Source: Populus alba
Lineage: Eukaryota > Streptophyta > Magnoliopsida > Malpighiales > Salicaceae
Length of the DNA: 64,000 bases
NCBI RefSeq assembly: GCF_005239225.2
Contig: NC_133300.1
Location: 7,159,875 to 7,223,874 of the forward strand
Reading direction: 5' to 3'
Within the stretch, counting starts at the first letter, position 1. Each line of letters starts with the position of its first letter. Below, piece by piece: positions 33,250 to 45,370 of the stretch. The notes beneath the pieces were generated by a model that worked only from the letters and a program-made list of their open reading frames with translations, did no database searches and had not been told where the DNA came from. A program made the translations under genes and the position numbers.

Positions 33250-34931
33250 TTACAAATTAATATAATGGTGGAGCTAGAGGAGGAGGAGGAGTAAGCTAGT
33301 TGTTATATGGCCAAAAAGAAGGAGGCGCACATGGATCACCACTTTGTGATGTCATGTTCATGACTATTTGGCGAAGCTGTTCATCATTCGCTTTGAGTTC
33401 TGTATACTTCGCCGATTGAGCCGTGTGTTGCTTCAAGGCTACGAACTCCTTATATTGGGTGCTCGATACTGATTGGGAGTTCCCAACGGTTGAGACATTA
33501 TGGGCCGCCTGTAAGTTCTCTGCCGTAGTGTTGGAGATCCCGTAAACTCGATTTTTATTAGGTCCATCGAACTATTCAACCTCCACCCACAAATCCAGAT
33601 TGAATTCCTGATGGGTCGAAGGATCATCCCCATACCTCTCCCTCAACTGGCTATTATAGGTCTCCTGAAAATGAAAAAATTAATCATCATATTCAATTCA
33701 ATAAAAATAATAACTTACAAAATAAAATGGTTGAACAAACATACCACAAAGTGTTAAGCATGGTTGTCAACGAAATGTTGAGACCCCTTTTGGCGGTCTT
33801 GACTCCGCATGTGCATCTCAACAAACAGTTCCATGGGGCTCGACTCACGTCCAAGAGACAGCCTATAATGAAAAAAAAATAATTTACAACAAATTAATTT
33901 AACAATATATTTCATTTAAATTAATCTTACCATCTGTTTCGCATGTGCAGCGAACGAAATAGAGCTGCCAGTGTGCGTTGTCATTGAGCCACAAACTGGC
34001 TGATTCCAGTTGCCAACATTGGACTATGAGTGTCATGTGAACCGCTTAGACATTACGTGCTCATGATAGAGCAGCCATATATCTATCAGGATATATATCG
34101 ATTCGAAATCCCTCCAAACCACCACATCGTTCCAATCTTGGAGACCATTGTCTCTCGCAGTTTTTTTTTTTTTTTTTGCCTTTTTTTGTGCTTCATACCA
34201 AAAATCATGCAACCTACTTCCATAGCGAGAAATTAAATTCTGAAACATAAATTTTTTTCTAAAAAAATTTTTTTTTAATGTTTTCAATGTTACCCAGTTG
34301 CCACGTGATTTTCCAACACCCTCCTCCCAATAGTATCATGCACATTATCCCAGTCGAATTTTTCATGTGTATAAATAATTATTTTTTAAATAAAAATAAT
34401 AATTTATTTACTATTATATTAATAATTTATTAGAAATAAGCTAGAAATTATAAATTAACACCAACCTCAAATCTTTCAAACCATGCATTGATTTGAGGTG
34501 TCCATTTAGGATGTCTAGATATCTGACTCCATTGAAATAATAGAATCTCCATCAATGATTTAAATGTCGATGATATTACTCAGGTTGCCTCAATGTTTAT
34601 GAACCTGAAAATAAATTAAATTTATGAAATAGTGATTAGTTGTTCATAAATTATGTTATAATTAAAAAAAAATAAAACCTTAACAAACTTACATTAAAAG
34701 GTTGTCCTTCCACTATGCCACGTACTTGCAGGTGAATTGATTCCGCTACAAAGGCGCGCCGGTTCTGCGCTGTGAACCAGCGCTGAAAGAGGCAGCATTG
34801 GTTGACGGCACAAGTGGCGTAGGTGCCTCTTCTTGAGAGGCACCTAAGGATATATCATCATTGTTGCTAGAAGAACTAGTTGCGACAATACGTGAGCGAC
34901 ATGCTGTGGATTTCGTTCTACGCATCCACAC
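33250..34931 (-). pseudogene. TNPA-like (Transposase_24 type) gene of CACTA-1
   Basis: Minus-strand gene with several exons. Exon with Ser-rich N-terminus (SACRSRIVATSSSSNNDDISLG, 34,931-34,746). Exon with QWSQISRHPKWTPQINAWF (about 34,605-34,460), bounded by AG/GT junctions. Exon with NLISRYGSRLHDFWYEAQKK (about 34,287-34,033). Then exons to 33,250 with SMELFVEMHMRS-like and SQDRQKG-like segments and a C-terminal QLRQIVMNM-like helix. This is the usual layout of plant CACTA second ORFs. A long poly-A/T slip near 34,170 and stops suggest it is broken. CACTA-2 has a sister copy at 59,789-60,676. Confidence 0.7.
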
Positions 34932-34968
34932 AATTTTATACGAACAATTATATAATTAATTATAATTC

Positions 34969-35460
34969 AACATTAACAATTACAATTCAACAAATTATTC
35001 AGTAATTATACCAATACAACAATAAAATATATTCAAAAAAATTCAAAAAAACCTCTAGACTAACAATTAAAATCAATGGAAATAATTAAACACAAATCAT
35101 GCAATAATAGAGTAAAATTACTAATTATTTCCAACATATTAAATTACTAATACTAAGGTAAATTCAACATTAACAATTATAATTCAATAAATTATTCAAT
35201 AATTATGCCAATACAACAATAAATTATATTCAATAAATAATAAAAAAAACTCTAGACTAACAATTAAAATCAATGGAAATAATAAAACACAAATCATGCA
35301 ATAATAGAGTAAAGTTACTAATTATTCCAACATATTCAATTACTAATTCTAAGGTAAATTTAACATTAACAATTACAATTCAATAAATTATTCAATAATT
35401 ATGCCAATACAACAATAAAATATATTCAATAAATTCAAAAAAAAAAAAACTATAGACTTT
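34969..35460. repeat. AT-rich tandem repeat, about 197 bp x2.5, in CACTA-1
   Basis: Unit begins AACATTAACAATTA at 34,969, 35,166 and 35,362 and includes CTCTAGACTAACAATTAAAA and ACAAATCATGCAATAATAG. It lies upstream of the TNPA-like gene. CACTA-2 has lost it by a deletion that starts inside this region. Confidence 0.85.
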
Positions 35461-35804
35461 AGGAATGAAATATGCTTACCTTAATAATGTGTTTACTTCA
35501 AGACTTTATCTACATTATATATATAAAAAAAAAACCCAAAACAAATAACATAACAAAAATAAAAATAGCTAAAATAAAAAAAAAAATCCTTAAAGTAATA
35601 GAGGAAACACATACCTTTTAATTTGATGAAGATTAAAAAATATAATTAGTAACCTTTGCAGAAATCTTGAAGGAAATGAGATGGAAAAATATCGAAGAAG
35701 ATGGGAAATTAAGAACGAGGAGATGAAAAAATGAATCAAAGGGGCGGTCGCAGGGATTTATAGGGCAGTTTTACTGATGAAAATAAAAAATATATATTAT
35801 TTTA

Positions 35805-36310
35805 ATTTATTCTGTCGGTGACGTTGCGAAAATCCATCAGTAAATTTTGAATTTCGCACCAACATTTTTAATCACCCTCCATATTTTTTGCGGTCCATCG
35901 GTAATTCTGTCAGCAAACTGACGTCGTTAGAATTGCATTTAATGCACCGCCCTTTGGAATTCGCATAGTCCGTCGGTGATTTTGTCAGGAATATTGACCT
36001 GCCGACAACTTACCGACGGACTCGAATCTGTTGGCAACGTCGTCGATGATTGTGGCATTTGCGGTGATTATTTTTCAACTTTATGTGAAATGCCGACGGA
36101 CGATAGTCCGTCTGCAAAATTATTGGTAATTATGTCATTTTAAGTAATTATTTTTTAACTCTCTATGAAATGCCGACGGACCTTATTTCGTCGGTATGGG
36201 CGTTGGTAGTTGTGGCATTTCAAGTAATTATTTTTGAACTCTCTGTGAAATGTCGACTGACCTTATTCCATCGATATGAACGTCGGTAAGTGTGGCATTG
36301 TACAATAAAG
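35805..36310. repeat. Internal cluster of CACTA subterminal-type repeats
   Basis: Between the two transposase genes, tandem units of about 80-85 bp carry TGAAATGCCGACGGAC, GTCCGTC/TTCGTCGGT and GTAATTATTTTT (near 36,090, 36,165 and 36,250) and look the same as the element ends. Positioned in the interior, they resemble a buried CACTA terminus. Confidence 0.8.
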
Positions 36311-36479
36311 ATTATATTTGTATTGCCTATTTACCTTCCTGCAAACACTTAAATGATAAATTGTCCATCGCACAAAACAATAACAACAGTGCTTAAACAA
36401 TCATATTTTGTGTTACAAAATATATCATCCATAATATATATTACATGAAAAAAATGTTTTACACAGGTCTTCATTCTGA

Positions 36480-39400
36480 TAGTTAGTTAGAATTTTCTTC
36501 TTCTTCGTCATCAATTGAATAGTCATTACCTTCATCGCAATCTTCAATATGGATATCATCATCTTCATTGATATTTGTTTGTCCGCTAGAGCTCAAAATA
36601 ACATTCAACTCCTCTGCGTCAACATCAACAAGTCTATCATTGAAAACATGAAAATTTGAATGTACTTCCAAGTCAATCGAATGAGCAACTCGATATGGTT
36701 CAACCAACTCACTAACTTGAAAGACTTCATCTCGCACACTTGTGTCTTCATTCTCATCCTAAACAAGCTCGATATGACCCTGGGTTTCGTTTTTAAAATG
36801 GACAACCAATCCACTCTTGATCGATCAATTCTAAATGAAGGGGTGTATGTGTTATATACTTGTTAACATTGCTTTGCGAAAACAAAGACATCGTTTACGT
36901 TGCGGAGTCTAGCTTTTGAGTTGACTTCGACCAGACCATAGTACGAATCAACTCTGATTCCTCTATCAGTCATGTCATACCAACAACATTTGAATAAAAA
37001 AAACTCAATTCTACTTGCTATGATATTGCAGTTCGACAACCTCTTCTAATCTACCATAGTAGTCAACTTCTAACTCATTACTAGTTGATCCCTTAACACA
37101 AACACCGCTGTTGTATGTCTTTCTTCCATGCCCATATTCTTTAGTATGAAAAACACATCCATTGACAAAATACCCGTTGTAGCACTTAACTTTTCTTTCA
37201 GGGCCCAGGCTTAGTGAAGACAATGACTTAGCAGCACACCTTTCCATTTGATAAACCTTGTATGTAATGTACATCAATGAACAGTAAATGAACGAGAATC
37301 TCATAATGACATGCATACAGTAATTTTGCAAGTGAGAATGAGTTTGTGATAGTGCTTACATGTGTTCTAAACCACGTGGTAAATTGTTCATCTTGTAATT
37401 AAAAGATCTGGGATTCGGTCAGCTGTGAGTTATTGGAGAGCAAATATTGTCGATGTTGCCTGCAAGTGATAATGAGTGTATGATATTACAATATATAATT
37501 AACAGTATATTACTAACAAAGTTTAATTAGTATTACACATATATAAATTTACTTAATAAAAGGTCTCAGCTCATCACAGTTAAATAGAACATAGTTGTAT
37601 GCTTGTTTGAACTCCATTTACGACAAATATCTTCCTCTTATGGCATTTTTAGGTGTGGGTCGTCTAGGATTGGAGAATATTGACAAGTTCCCACTACAAG
37701 GCACTTCACCACCATCATCATGCCGTGGAACATGATTGATTCTCATTATCAGATGAGGTTCGAAATAGTACGAGATAAATGTTGAGACATCTCCTTAACA
37801 ATTTAGGCTTCACATATCGAAGCCTCAACATGCGCCTTGTTCTTAACCTTTTTCTTAAAATTGAACAAGTACCTGTATTGAATTAATCAATTATTTTCAA
37901 TTAAGAAAAAAACAAAGAAAATACTTTTATATATGAATTACATTGCAATTGTAATATCTAACCGTTCGATTGGGTATATCCATTTATACTAGACCGGTCC
38001 TGCCTCGAACGGTAAATTGTATGAGAGATGCTCTATCAAGTATGGAGGGAATATCATCTCAAGTTTGCATAGTGTCTCGATGATATTCGTTTCAAGCCTC
38101 TCAATGTGATCAACATTCAACTTACTAGAGCAGGAACTCCGTGAGTGCTATCCCCTTGGTTTAATGTTTGCATAAACACGTGGCAGTCATGACTGCATTC
38201 CTCTATATTAACCAACCTTGACATGTCATCACATCTCTTAAGCAATTTCTAGACCTTTTTTCTCTAACACGAAGCTTGCTCTTGGTTTTACGACCTGTGA
38301 CTCATCACAAACCAACTCCTTATTTTTATGGTTATAGAACAAAGCTATATCCAATCTAGCCTTGATGTTGTCCTTTGTCTTCCCCTTCACATCCATGACA
38401 GTGTTGAAAATGTTCTCAAACACGTTCTTTTCAATATGCATGACGTCAAGGTTATGGTGTAGCAGATTGGTCTTCCAATAAGGAAGCTCTCAAAAGATAC
38501 TTTGCTTTACCCAATTATAGGTCAAACCAAAACCAGGAAACTTTTGCTTACCTGATTGAAGGTCAAACACAATGTGACCGTACTCTAATACAACATCATG
38601 CAATTCTTCACCAGAAAGACGGAGGGATGTAACATCTTTTTCAACTCTGCCAACAAAGAAATCTTTTATGTTCTTTCCGTACCTGTGATTAAGTGGCAAG
38701 AAGCGACGATGATAGTAAAAAAAAAAGCTTTACCTCTGTATGTTATCGTGAATGCCTTGTTGTTTTCCATGCAGTATGGACATGATAGTTTCCCATGCGT
38801 GCTCAACCCAGAAAGCATTCCATAAGCTGAAAAATCATTGATAGCCTATATCAAAGTCACCCTCATAAGGAAATTTTGTTTCCTCGATATATCATAAGTC
38901 AAAGCTCTAGAGGGCCACAACTGCGCCAACTCATCAATCAATGGTCAAAGACAAACATCTATATTCTAGCCCGGGTTGCTTGGTCCGAGTATGACAGTAG
39001 ATAAAAACATGAACTCCGACCTCATACACATTTCTAGTGGCAAGTTATAAACCATGAGTATGATCAGCCAACAAGAATAAGGAGCAGCAAATGACCCAAA
39101 TGAGTTGAATCCATTTGTACACAACCTAAGACACACATTCCTTGATTAAGCTGAAAAGTGAAGATGCATATTGTTAAAGTGTTTCCACACTTCGCCGTCA
39201 TAAGGATGCACCATCACTCCATCAACCGCATCATGTGATTGGTGTCGTGTCATGTGCTCGGCAATCCTTGGTGACATGAATAACCTCTATAGTCTAGTTG
39301 TGATTGGAAAGTATCTAAGTTTTTTATATGCCACTAGGTCTTTCCCCTTCCAGTTCTGGTTTGTAACAGGAATGCCCATATGTCATGCACTCAATCATCT

Positions 39401-40435
39401 CAACATTTTTAAGATAGTATAACATGAAGAAGTTAGGACACATATCAATTTTCTGGTATCCTAAACCGAGGGGTTTCATCATGGACTTCATAGCATAGAA
39501 GTTATTTATATGCTGCGATTGGTGCCATGTCATGTGATTGGTGTTTCCACGCTTCTAAAGTGTTCCCACGCTTCACCGTCATAAGGATGCACCATCAATC
39601 CATCAACTGCATCATGTGTTGGTGCCATGTCATGTGCTCAGTAATCCTTGGTGACATGAATAACCTCGCAATCTAGGTGTGATTGGAAAGTATCTAAGTT
39701 TTTTATATGCAACTGGAGTCTTTTCCCTGCTAGTTCTGGGTTTGTAATGGGAAAGCCCATATGTCATGCACTCAGTCATCCCAGCATTCTCAACATGAAG
39801 AAGCTAGGGCATATGTCAATTTTCTGGTATCCTAAACCAAGGGGTTTCATCATGGACTTCGCAGCATAGAAGTTCTCTTTCAGCCTATTCCTTTTAAGTA
39901 AAATGCTTCTCGCCAATTCAATAATTTTGTCATAACCGGCCTCACTCAACCCGTGATCTGACTTGATAGTGAACACCTGTGCTACGACCGATAATTTACT
40001 GTGGTTTGTGCAGCCATCCCATAATGGTTCGTCAGAATCTTTCAACAAATCAAAAAACCAAGCTACATCTGCATTAAGTTTTTCTTCTACGATTGGACAT
40101 TGACTGACATTACCTTGATTCATTCTCATTGTATCCATATCCATATTCCTATAAGGATTAGTGTTGTCATTTACCGCTTCATGCACATTGCTAGCACTAG
40201 AAGTTGACCCAACCACCATTTCTCCCATTCTCTTCTTACTAACAAATACTTCTCCATGTGCATACCAACACTAGTAATTCTCCATAAACCCTTTGTGTAG
40301 AAGATGCATCATTACAACATCTAGACGTAGATACTTTTTATTTTGACACTTCCTGCATGGACACCTAATACCGCCCCCAGTAAAATTTCTGGGAATAGAT
40401 GTTGTGAAATTAATAAAACCCTGAACCCTGTTACA
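36480..40435 (-). pseudogene. TNP2-like (Transposase_21) transposase of CACTA-1
   Basis: Runs from about 40,435 leftwards. N-terminal Transpos_assoc segment (CQNKKYLRLDVVMMHLLHK, about 40,350-40,270). Central region with GLSEAGYDKIIELARSILL (near 39,950). Tandem-duplicated part (39,180-39,870). TNP2 core with FGSFAAPYSCW (about 39,100-39,068), LNHRYGKNIKDFFVGRVEKD (38,695-38,640) and MHIEKNVFENIFNTVMDVKG (38,441-38,382). Then DUF4218 (about 38,230-37,870), a DUF4216-like NSGVCVKGSTSN...DYYGRLEEVVELQY (37,330-37,011), and an acidic C-terminus (36,737-36,483). Stops, frameshifts and the internal duplication indicate it no longer makes a working protein. Confidence 0.88.
39179..39870 (-). repeat. 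Internal tandem duplication (period about 381 bp) in the TNP2-like gene
   Basis: 39,179-39,503 and 39,560-39,870 are two copies of the segment carrying the YGHS.YKP, YKKLRYFP, RLFMSP..AEHMTWHQSHDAVDG and MMKPLGLGYQKID coding blocks. CACTA-2 carries the same duplication (62,441-62,760 and 62,823-63,140), so it is ancestral to both. Confidence 0.85.
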
Positions 40436-40735
40436 AATACAAATATTAAATATTCATTATTATTTATCAACGTCCATATAAATTAATATATACAAATTTA
40501 CGAAAATTACAACTCCGTAATACCATAGCAAGTAATTCAATAAACAAGCTATTAATTATTTCAAAACAGCACATGTAATTTGATAATTCAATAAAGTTTT
40601 AATAATTTACAAACAAATACAATCTTACAAAATCTAAAAGAAACCATAGCAAGTATAAAATTATACATTCATATACTACAAGTTTGTTTGACAAATAACA
40701 ATAAAACCACCACATCAAAAACCGCCTTTTTTTTT

Positions 40736-40900
40736 TAATGCTGAACATTCCGTCTGTAATTCAATTGGTAACTACCGACCGAATGTTTCCGTCAGTATAT
40801 ACCGATGGAATGGCAGACGGAAACAATTCTATCGGTAATTTCAACATCACATTACCGACAGAAGTATTCCGTCAGTAAATCCGTTGATATTAATCGAATT
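40736..40900. repeat. CACTA-1 right subterminal repeats
   Basis: Copies of TTCCGTCAGT, ACCGACCGAATG, ACCGATGGAATG, CAGACGGAA and ACCGACAGAAG next to the TAGTG terminus. They are fewer and more degenerate than at the left end. Confidence 0.8.
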
Positions 40901-40910
40901 TCTGGTAGTG

Positions 40911-41196
40911 GTTGGAGCCATATACATCAACATTTAGGATTCAAAGTATATATCCTTTACAACAACATGATGCATGGACTCCAAGATCCTAGAGGGATTT
41001 TTAAGTACGTAAAGATAAAAAGCATATAGATAGGAATGTCAAATTGTAATAATCTCAAATTAAAAGAAGAGGTGCATATGCTTTATACATATGCATGTGT
41101 GTGCATCGGAATGTAAATGTAAATTTGGTTTTGTGCAAGTTTTCCTTGATTATATTCTAGATGGATCCAGAAACCACCATTCACATTCAATGGATC
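40911..41196. repeat. Left copy of duplicated flank, right of CACTA-1 (partner 53,643-53,984)
   Basis: Continues the 31,404-32,602 flank after the CACTA-1 insertion. It aligns to 53,643-53,984 up to the shared end CACATTCAATGGATC, after which the two copies are unrelated. This marks the right edge of the duplicated block. Confidence 0.88.
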
Positions 41197-42042
41197 ATTG
41201 GTGGAAATACTGATGATAGTGACCTAAAAGATGGTGTTGTATGCTTGTGCTCTAATTCTTCGAAATCCAAAAAAAAAAAAAGTAAAAAGGTGTGTGACAG
41301 AAATGATTGGATAGCCTAGCTATTAGATATCATTGGGTGTCAGTGCAATCTAAAATTCTAATCATTTAGGTGGAAAAAAGCTAGCAAAAACAGGTAAAAA
41401 AATTAAAATTTTCTTAAAAAAAATTGTATATTATCAGCAATTTATATTTTTTGCTTTTATTATGTCATGTTTGATCATATTTACAGCATTTAAAATAAAT
41501 GCAAAATTAAGGTTTTAAGATTTGAAATAATGAACTGATCATGCTTCCTTGTTTCCTTTCGAAAATGAGAAGATCTAATACCAACCGTTTATAGATTTTG
41601 AGTTTAAATCTCTACCTTATGAACCAAAAACGAAAATGAAAAAAATTGTCATTTTACTTTATAGAGAATTTCTGTGCAAATGTAGGTGCAGCCAAACTTT
41701 AAAAGGATTTCGATTCTAGCTGCTGGATTCTAAAGTGTAGAATACATATAATGGCTATAATAGATCTTCGAATAATCTTCGGAATTCTAGGATTCATTAA
41801 GAGAATTCAAAAACATACAGCGCATAGTAATAATAACAGTAGACTCAGAATCTACTGCGAATAAAGCAAATCACAAGTGCCGACATATAATATTCTTGAG
41901 CCTTCATATAACTTGGCAATCGACAAGTAAATCAGGCATTGCACCTTTGCTCTTCGATCCTCTCCCGTCGAAGTTGCATTAAGCTTTTGTTTCTTGGTCT
42001 CGGAAGGGAACCTTCTTCTTGTATTTGAATTATATTGCTCCC
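41197..42042 (+). promoter_or_regulatory. Metacaspase upstream region
   Basis: About 850 bp of single-copy AT-rich DNA between the TE block and the metacaspase ATG. A possible TATA box, CATATAATATT, is at 41,884-41,894, about 150 bp before the ATG. A CT-rich 5' leader-like stretch (CTCTCCCGTCG, CTTTTGTTTCTTGGTCTC) follows at 41,960-42,000. No other gene seen. The promoter assignment is tentative. Confidence 0.35.
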
Positions 42043-43803
42043 ATGAGTGGCAATAATCACATCATGATGGTGGCTAGAGGGGTTGTGTGCGGTAAATGTA
42101 GACACCGATTATCAATACCGACAACAAATTCCACGGAAGTTAAGTGCCCAACTTGCAATAACATGAATCCAATTCCAAACTATGAACAATTCGCTAACAA
42201 AGATCGGAGCATCCAAAAGTTAATCGTTAAGGCAAAGGAAAAGATATCAGGCAATGATCTAAGTAGTAGCCAAAAACCAGACTCGCTGAATAAGAAGCCC
42301 TCCCCCTTGTCATCATCATCGGAGACAAGACCAGCAGGGAAGCGAGCGCTGCTGATCGGGGTGACTTACAAAAGGAAGCACAAGCTTAAGGGGACAATCA
42401 ATGATGTGAAGAGCATGAGAGAATTGTTGATCCTCAATTTTGGCTTCAAGGAGGAGAACATTCTGGTTCTGACAGGTATGTCTTATGGTCATAGGCAGGC
42501 ATGCTTGTAGTTTCAATGTACATAGTTCAGATAATTGTTATTCCTTCTCTTATTTTGTGCTCTCACTTTATTTTTTTTCATTGCCTTGCTAATGAGTGGA
42601 AATCTTCTTTTCGATACGCATATGCTAGTGCATGGGATGCAATCAAATTAACTTGGTTGTCTGGAAATGTATTTATCGCAAAATGCGTGAAGAATAGTTA
42701 ATGCTTTGTTATTTCTTGCACTACAAAATGCAGAGCAGGAGACAGAACCAGAACTAATTCCAACAAAGAAAAACATCCTGAAATCCCTGGAATGGCTCGT
42801 GAAGGGCTGTCAGGCAGGTGACTCCCTCGTGTTCTACTTCTCCGGCCATGGCATAAGTCAACCAGATTTTGAAGGTGATGAGCGAGATGGGTTTGCCGAA
42901 AATATTTGTCCGGTGGATTTCATGACCGAAGGCATGATCGTTGACAATGATATTAATTCAACCATTGTTTGGCCGCTCAAAAAAGGTGTCACTCTTCATG
43001 CAATTGTCGATGCCTGTCACAGCGGAACCGTCCTTGATCTTGAGCATGTCTACAATAGGCAAGAGTAAGTTTCATCCCTTTGCGATTGTTATAAAGCTTG
43101 CAAGGTTCGATACATCACCAAGCTTCAGCTGCTCATTTATTTGTTATCCTGCTTTGCGTAGTTTCACCTTTATAGGCTGAAAATGCATATTTCTTCTTTG
43201 CAACAGAAAAAAATGGGACGATAACAGCCCTCTTTCTGGAAATGCTAGGAAACATCCGGATGGTGGATTGGCAATATCTCTCAGTGCTTGTCTTGATAAT
43301 CAAGTTGCTGCTGATACCACCGTAAGATAAGCACTGTAGTTCAATAATATTCTCTCTATTATCAACCTACAAATTTCAACATTCTGAAGTGATATAATTA
43401 ATATGATTAATTGTTGTATCTTCAGAGGAAATATTTGAATTAGCTAACTCGTCTATTTACATAAATTTTCAGGCATTCACAGGAAAGACAATGAATGGAG
43501 CTATGACCTTCCTTTTAACTAAAATTATGAAGAAATATCACGGACCAACATATGGTGACCTACTTGATCTGATGCATGAAGAATTGGAGAAAGCTAATGA
43601 AAGCAGATGCTTTGCTGAAAAAATCTTCAAAAAAATAACGAAAAACATGTTATTGCAGGTCATCTTCTGTCATAAACTTGCTGTTTCCCTGGTTTAGAAA
43701 ACATTTTCATATGAATTCTCATAGTGTTCTTTGATGTGTGCAGAAGCCTCAGATTTCAGCTTCCAAACCATTCGATGTTTACAAGGAACATTTTTTTCTG
43801 TAA
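42043..43803 (+). CDS. Type I metacaspase (LSD1 zinc-finger type), five exons
   Basis: Cysteine protease of the plant type I metacaspase family, which cleaves after Arg/Lys and is linked to programmed cell death and stress responses. Exons: 42,043-42,475, 42,734-43,064, 43,207-43,321, 43,473-43,658 and 43,744-43,803; all introns GT-AG and phases consistent, giving 374 aa, a normal length. An LSD1-type zinc finger is formed by C16, C19, C35 and C38 (VCGKCRHRL...KCPTC), followed by a Ser/Pro/Lys-rich linker. The p20 domain starts at GKRALLIGVTYKRKHKLKG. The catalytic dyad is H183 (FYFSGHGI) and C239 (DACHSG; codon 43,015-43,017). The p10 part ends with SASKPFDVYKEHFFL. The ATG at 42,043 is preferred; the frame is open further upstream but only through TTG codons. 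The p10 region is somewhat diverged. No disabling lesion seen. Confidence 0.93.
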
Positions 43804-44162
43804 TCGTGACAGCAAGAAACTAAAATAACAGCATGTCTATGACTAGCGAGTCTCTGATAATAAGCAAGGAAAGGGGAAAAACATTTTCCATCAGTTTCTT
43901 TGATTGCCCTATTACGCAAATCTCTATAATTTAGCATACTAGTTTTGGCAATCAGTGAATATCCTTAACCTACCAAGCGAACGTTTTTTTCTGGATCAAC
44001 TGTGTCCCTAGATCGTTGAAGAGTTAGAAACTGAACTTGTTTGCTTCTGGTCCTGATTGTGTATTCTATATATGTAGAATAACATATTGTTGTTTAAAGC
44101 TATTTATTTGTGAACTTTTTATTATGAGCGTCACAAGATACAAAAATTATAACATATACTAG
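43804..44162. other. Metacaspase 3' flank, no gene seen
   Basis: AT-rich, single-copy in this window. It presumably includes the 3' UTR, but no clear polyadenylation signal can be singled out. It ends where CACTA transposase similarity begins. Confidence 0.5.
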
Positions 44163-45370
44163 CTCTTAAGGTAAAATGCTTCTTATCCATTCGACAATTC
44201 TGTTATAACCGGTCTCACTCAACCTGTAATCAGACTTGATGGTAAACACTTGTGCAATGACCGCTAATTTACTGTGATTTATGTAGACACCCATAATGGT
44301 TCGTTAGAATCTTTCAAAATATATAAAAACCTAGTCGCATCTACATTAGGTTCTTCATCTATGACTGGACATTGACCGTTATGACTCTGATTCATTCTCA
44401 TTGCATCCATAATCATAGTCCTATAAGGATTATTATTGTCAGTTTTAATTCCATGCACATTGCTAACACTAGAAGTTGACCCATCCATCCTTTCTATCAT
44501 GGTCTCGTGAGGAACAAATGGTTCTCCAAGTGCATACCAATACAAATATTTCTCCATGAACCTTTTTGTATAGAAGATGCATCGTTACAACATCTGGATA
44601 GAGAAACTTTTTATTTTGACACCTCCTACATGAATACCTAATACTGTCTCCACTAATATTTCTCGGAATAGATGTTGTGTTATTAATAAGACCCTCAATC
44701 CTATTACAATAATTCATAATCTACAATCCTTAGCATGAATCCTTGTACATCCATGAACAATCATCCATGATTTTTATTAAACATATATATATATATATAT
44801 TAATTAACTATGTTAAGTAAATAATCAACCTAACTTTCATACTTCTCTTGATTCATTGTCAATTATCTACGTACATATAAATTTATACATATTAATTTAT
44901 GGAAATTACATCTCGGCAATAAAATTAACAAAATATAAAACAAACTCGTTAAACAAGCCACTATTTATATCATCACAACACACCTAAGTTGGTAATTTGA
45001 CATAAGTTCAAATAATATACAAATAAATACAATTGTAGAAAATCTAAAACAAACCATAACATTTACAAAATCATGTATCCATACAGCAAGTTTGTTAGAG
45101 AAAAAAACAACAAGTAAACACCCAAACAAAATACATATTCTACAAAAATATGCAATAAAAAATTGACATTTCAAAATTGTGTTCAAATTTAAAAAATAAC
45201 AGATTTACTTACTTGAAATGAAAAAATCACAATAAAATTGTTGTTGTGACTAGAAATGGGGATAAGAGGGTCAACCAAGTCATATATATTAACCATTATT
45301 GACGGACTGTTTCCATATGTCAATCCGTTAGCAATTCTGTCGGTATAAGTGACATGTCATTGTTTGAATT
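44163..45370 (-). mobile_element. CACTA fragment 3: N-terminal transposase piece and element end
   Basis: 44,163-44,720 is the minus-strand Transpos_assoc/N-terminal part of a TNP2-like gene (RCQNKKFLYPDVVTMHLLYK, NPYRTMIMDAMRMNQ), homologous to 39,890-40,435. 44,721-45,290 is the AT-rich 5' region, and 45,290-45,370 holds degenerate subterminal words (TTGACGGACTG, GTCAATCCGTTAGC, TCTGTCGGTA). It is more diverged than CACTA-1 and CACTA-2. Neither terminus remains. A TA run lies at 44,787-44,800. Confidence 0.8.

Larger units (their letters stand above)
32603..40910 (-). mobile_element. CACTA (En/Spm) DNA transposon 1, full length
   Basis: Starts CACTACAAGATTTC and ends GAATTTCTGGTAGTG (reverse complement CACTACCAGAAATTC). 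It contains many CCGACGGA/TCCGTCGGT subterminal repeats and two transposase-type genes on the minus strand: TNP2-like (about 40,435-36,480) then TNPA-like (about 34,931-33,250). Flanking triplets ACT (32,600-32,602) and GTT (40,911-40,913) sit where a 3-bp TSD is expected but differ. The duplicate block at 53,641-53,645 gives the empty site (ATGCGTGTTGGAG), confirming both ends. 8,308 bp. Confidence 0.93.

Noticed and set aside
34131..34180. Frame change in the TNPA-like gene at a long T run
   Set aside because: It might be a homopolymer sequencing error rather than a biological frameshift, so it is not used as evidence of a programmed shift.
42019..42042. Extending the metacaspase upstream to 42,019
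   Set aside because: The codon there is TTG. The first ATG in frame is 42,043, followed by a normal N-terminus before the zinc finger.
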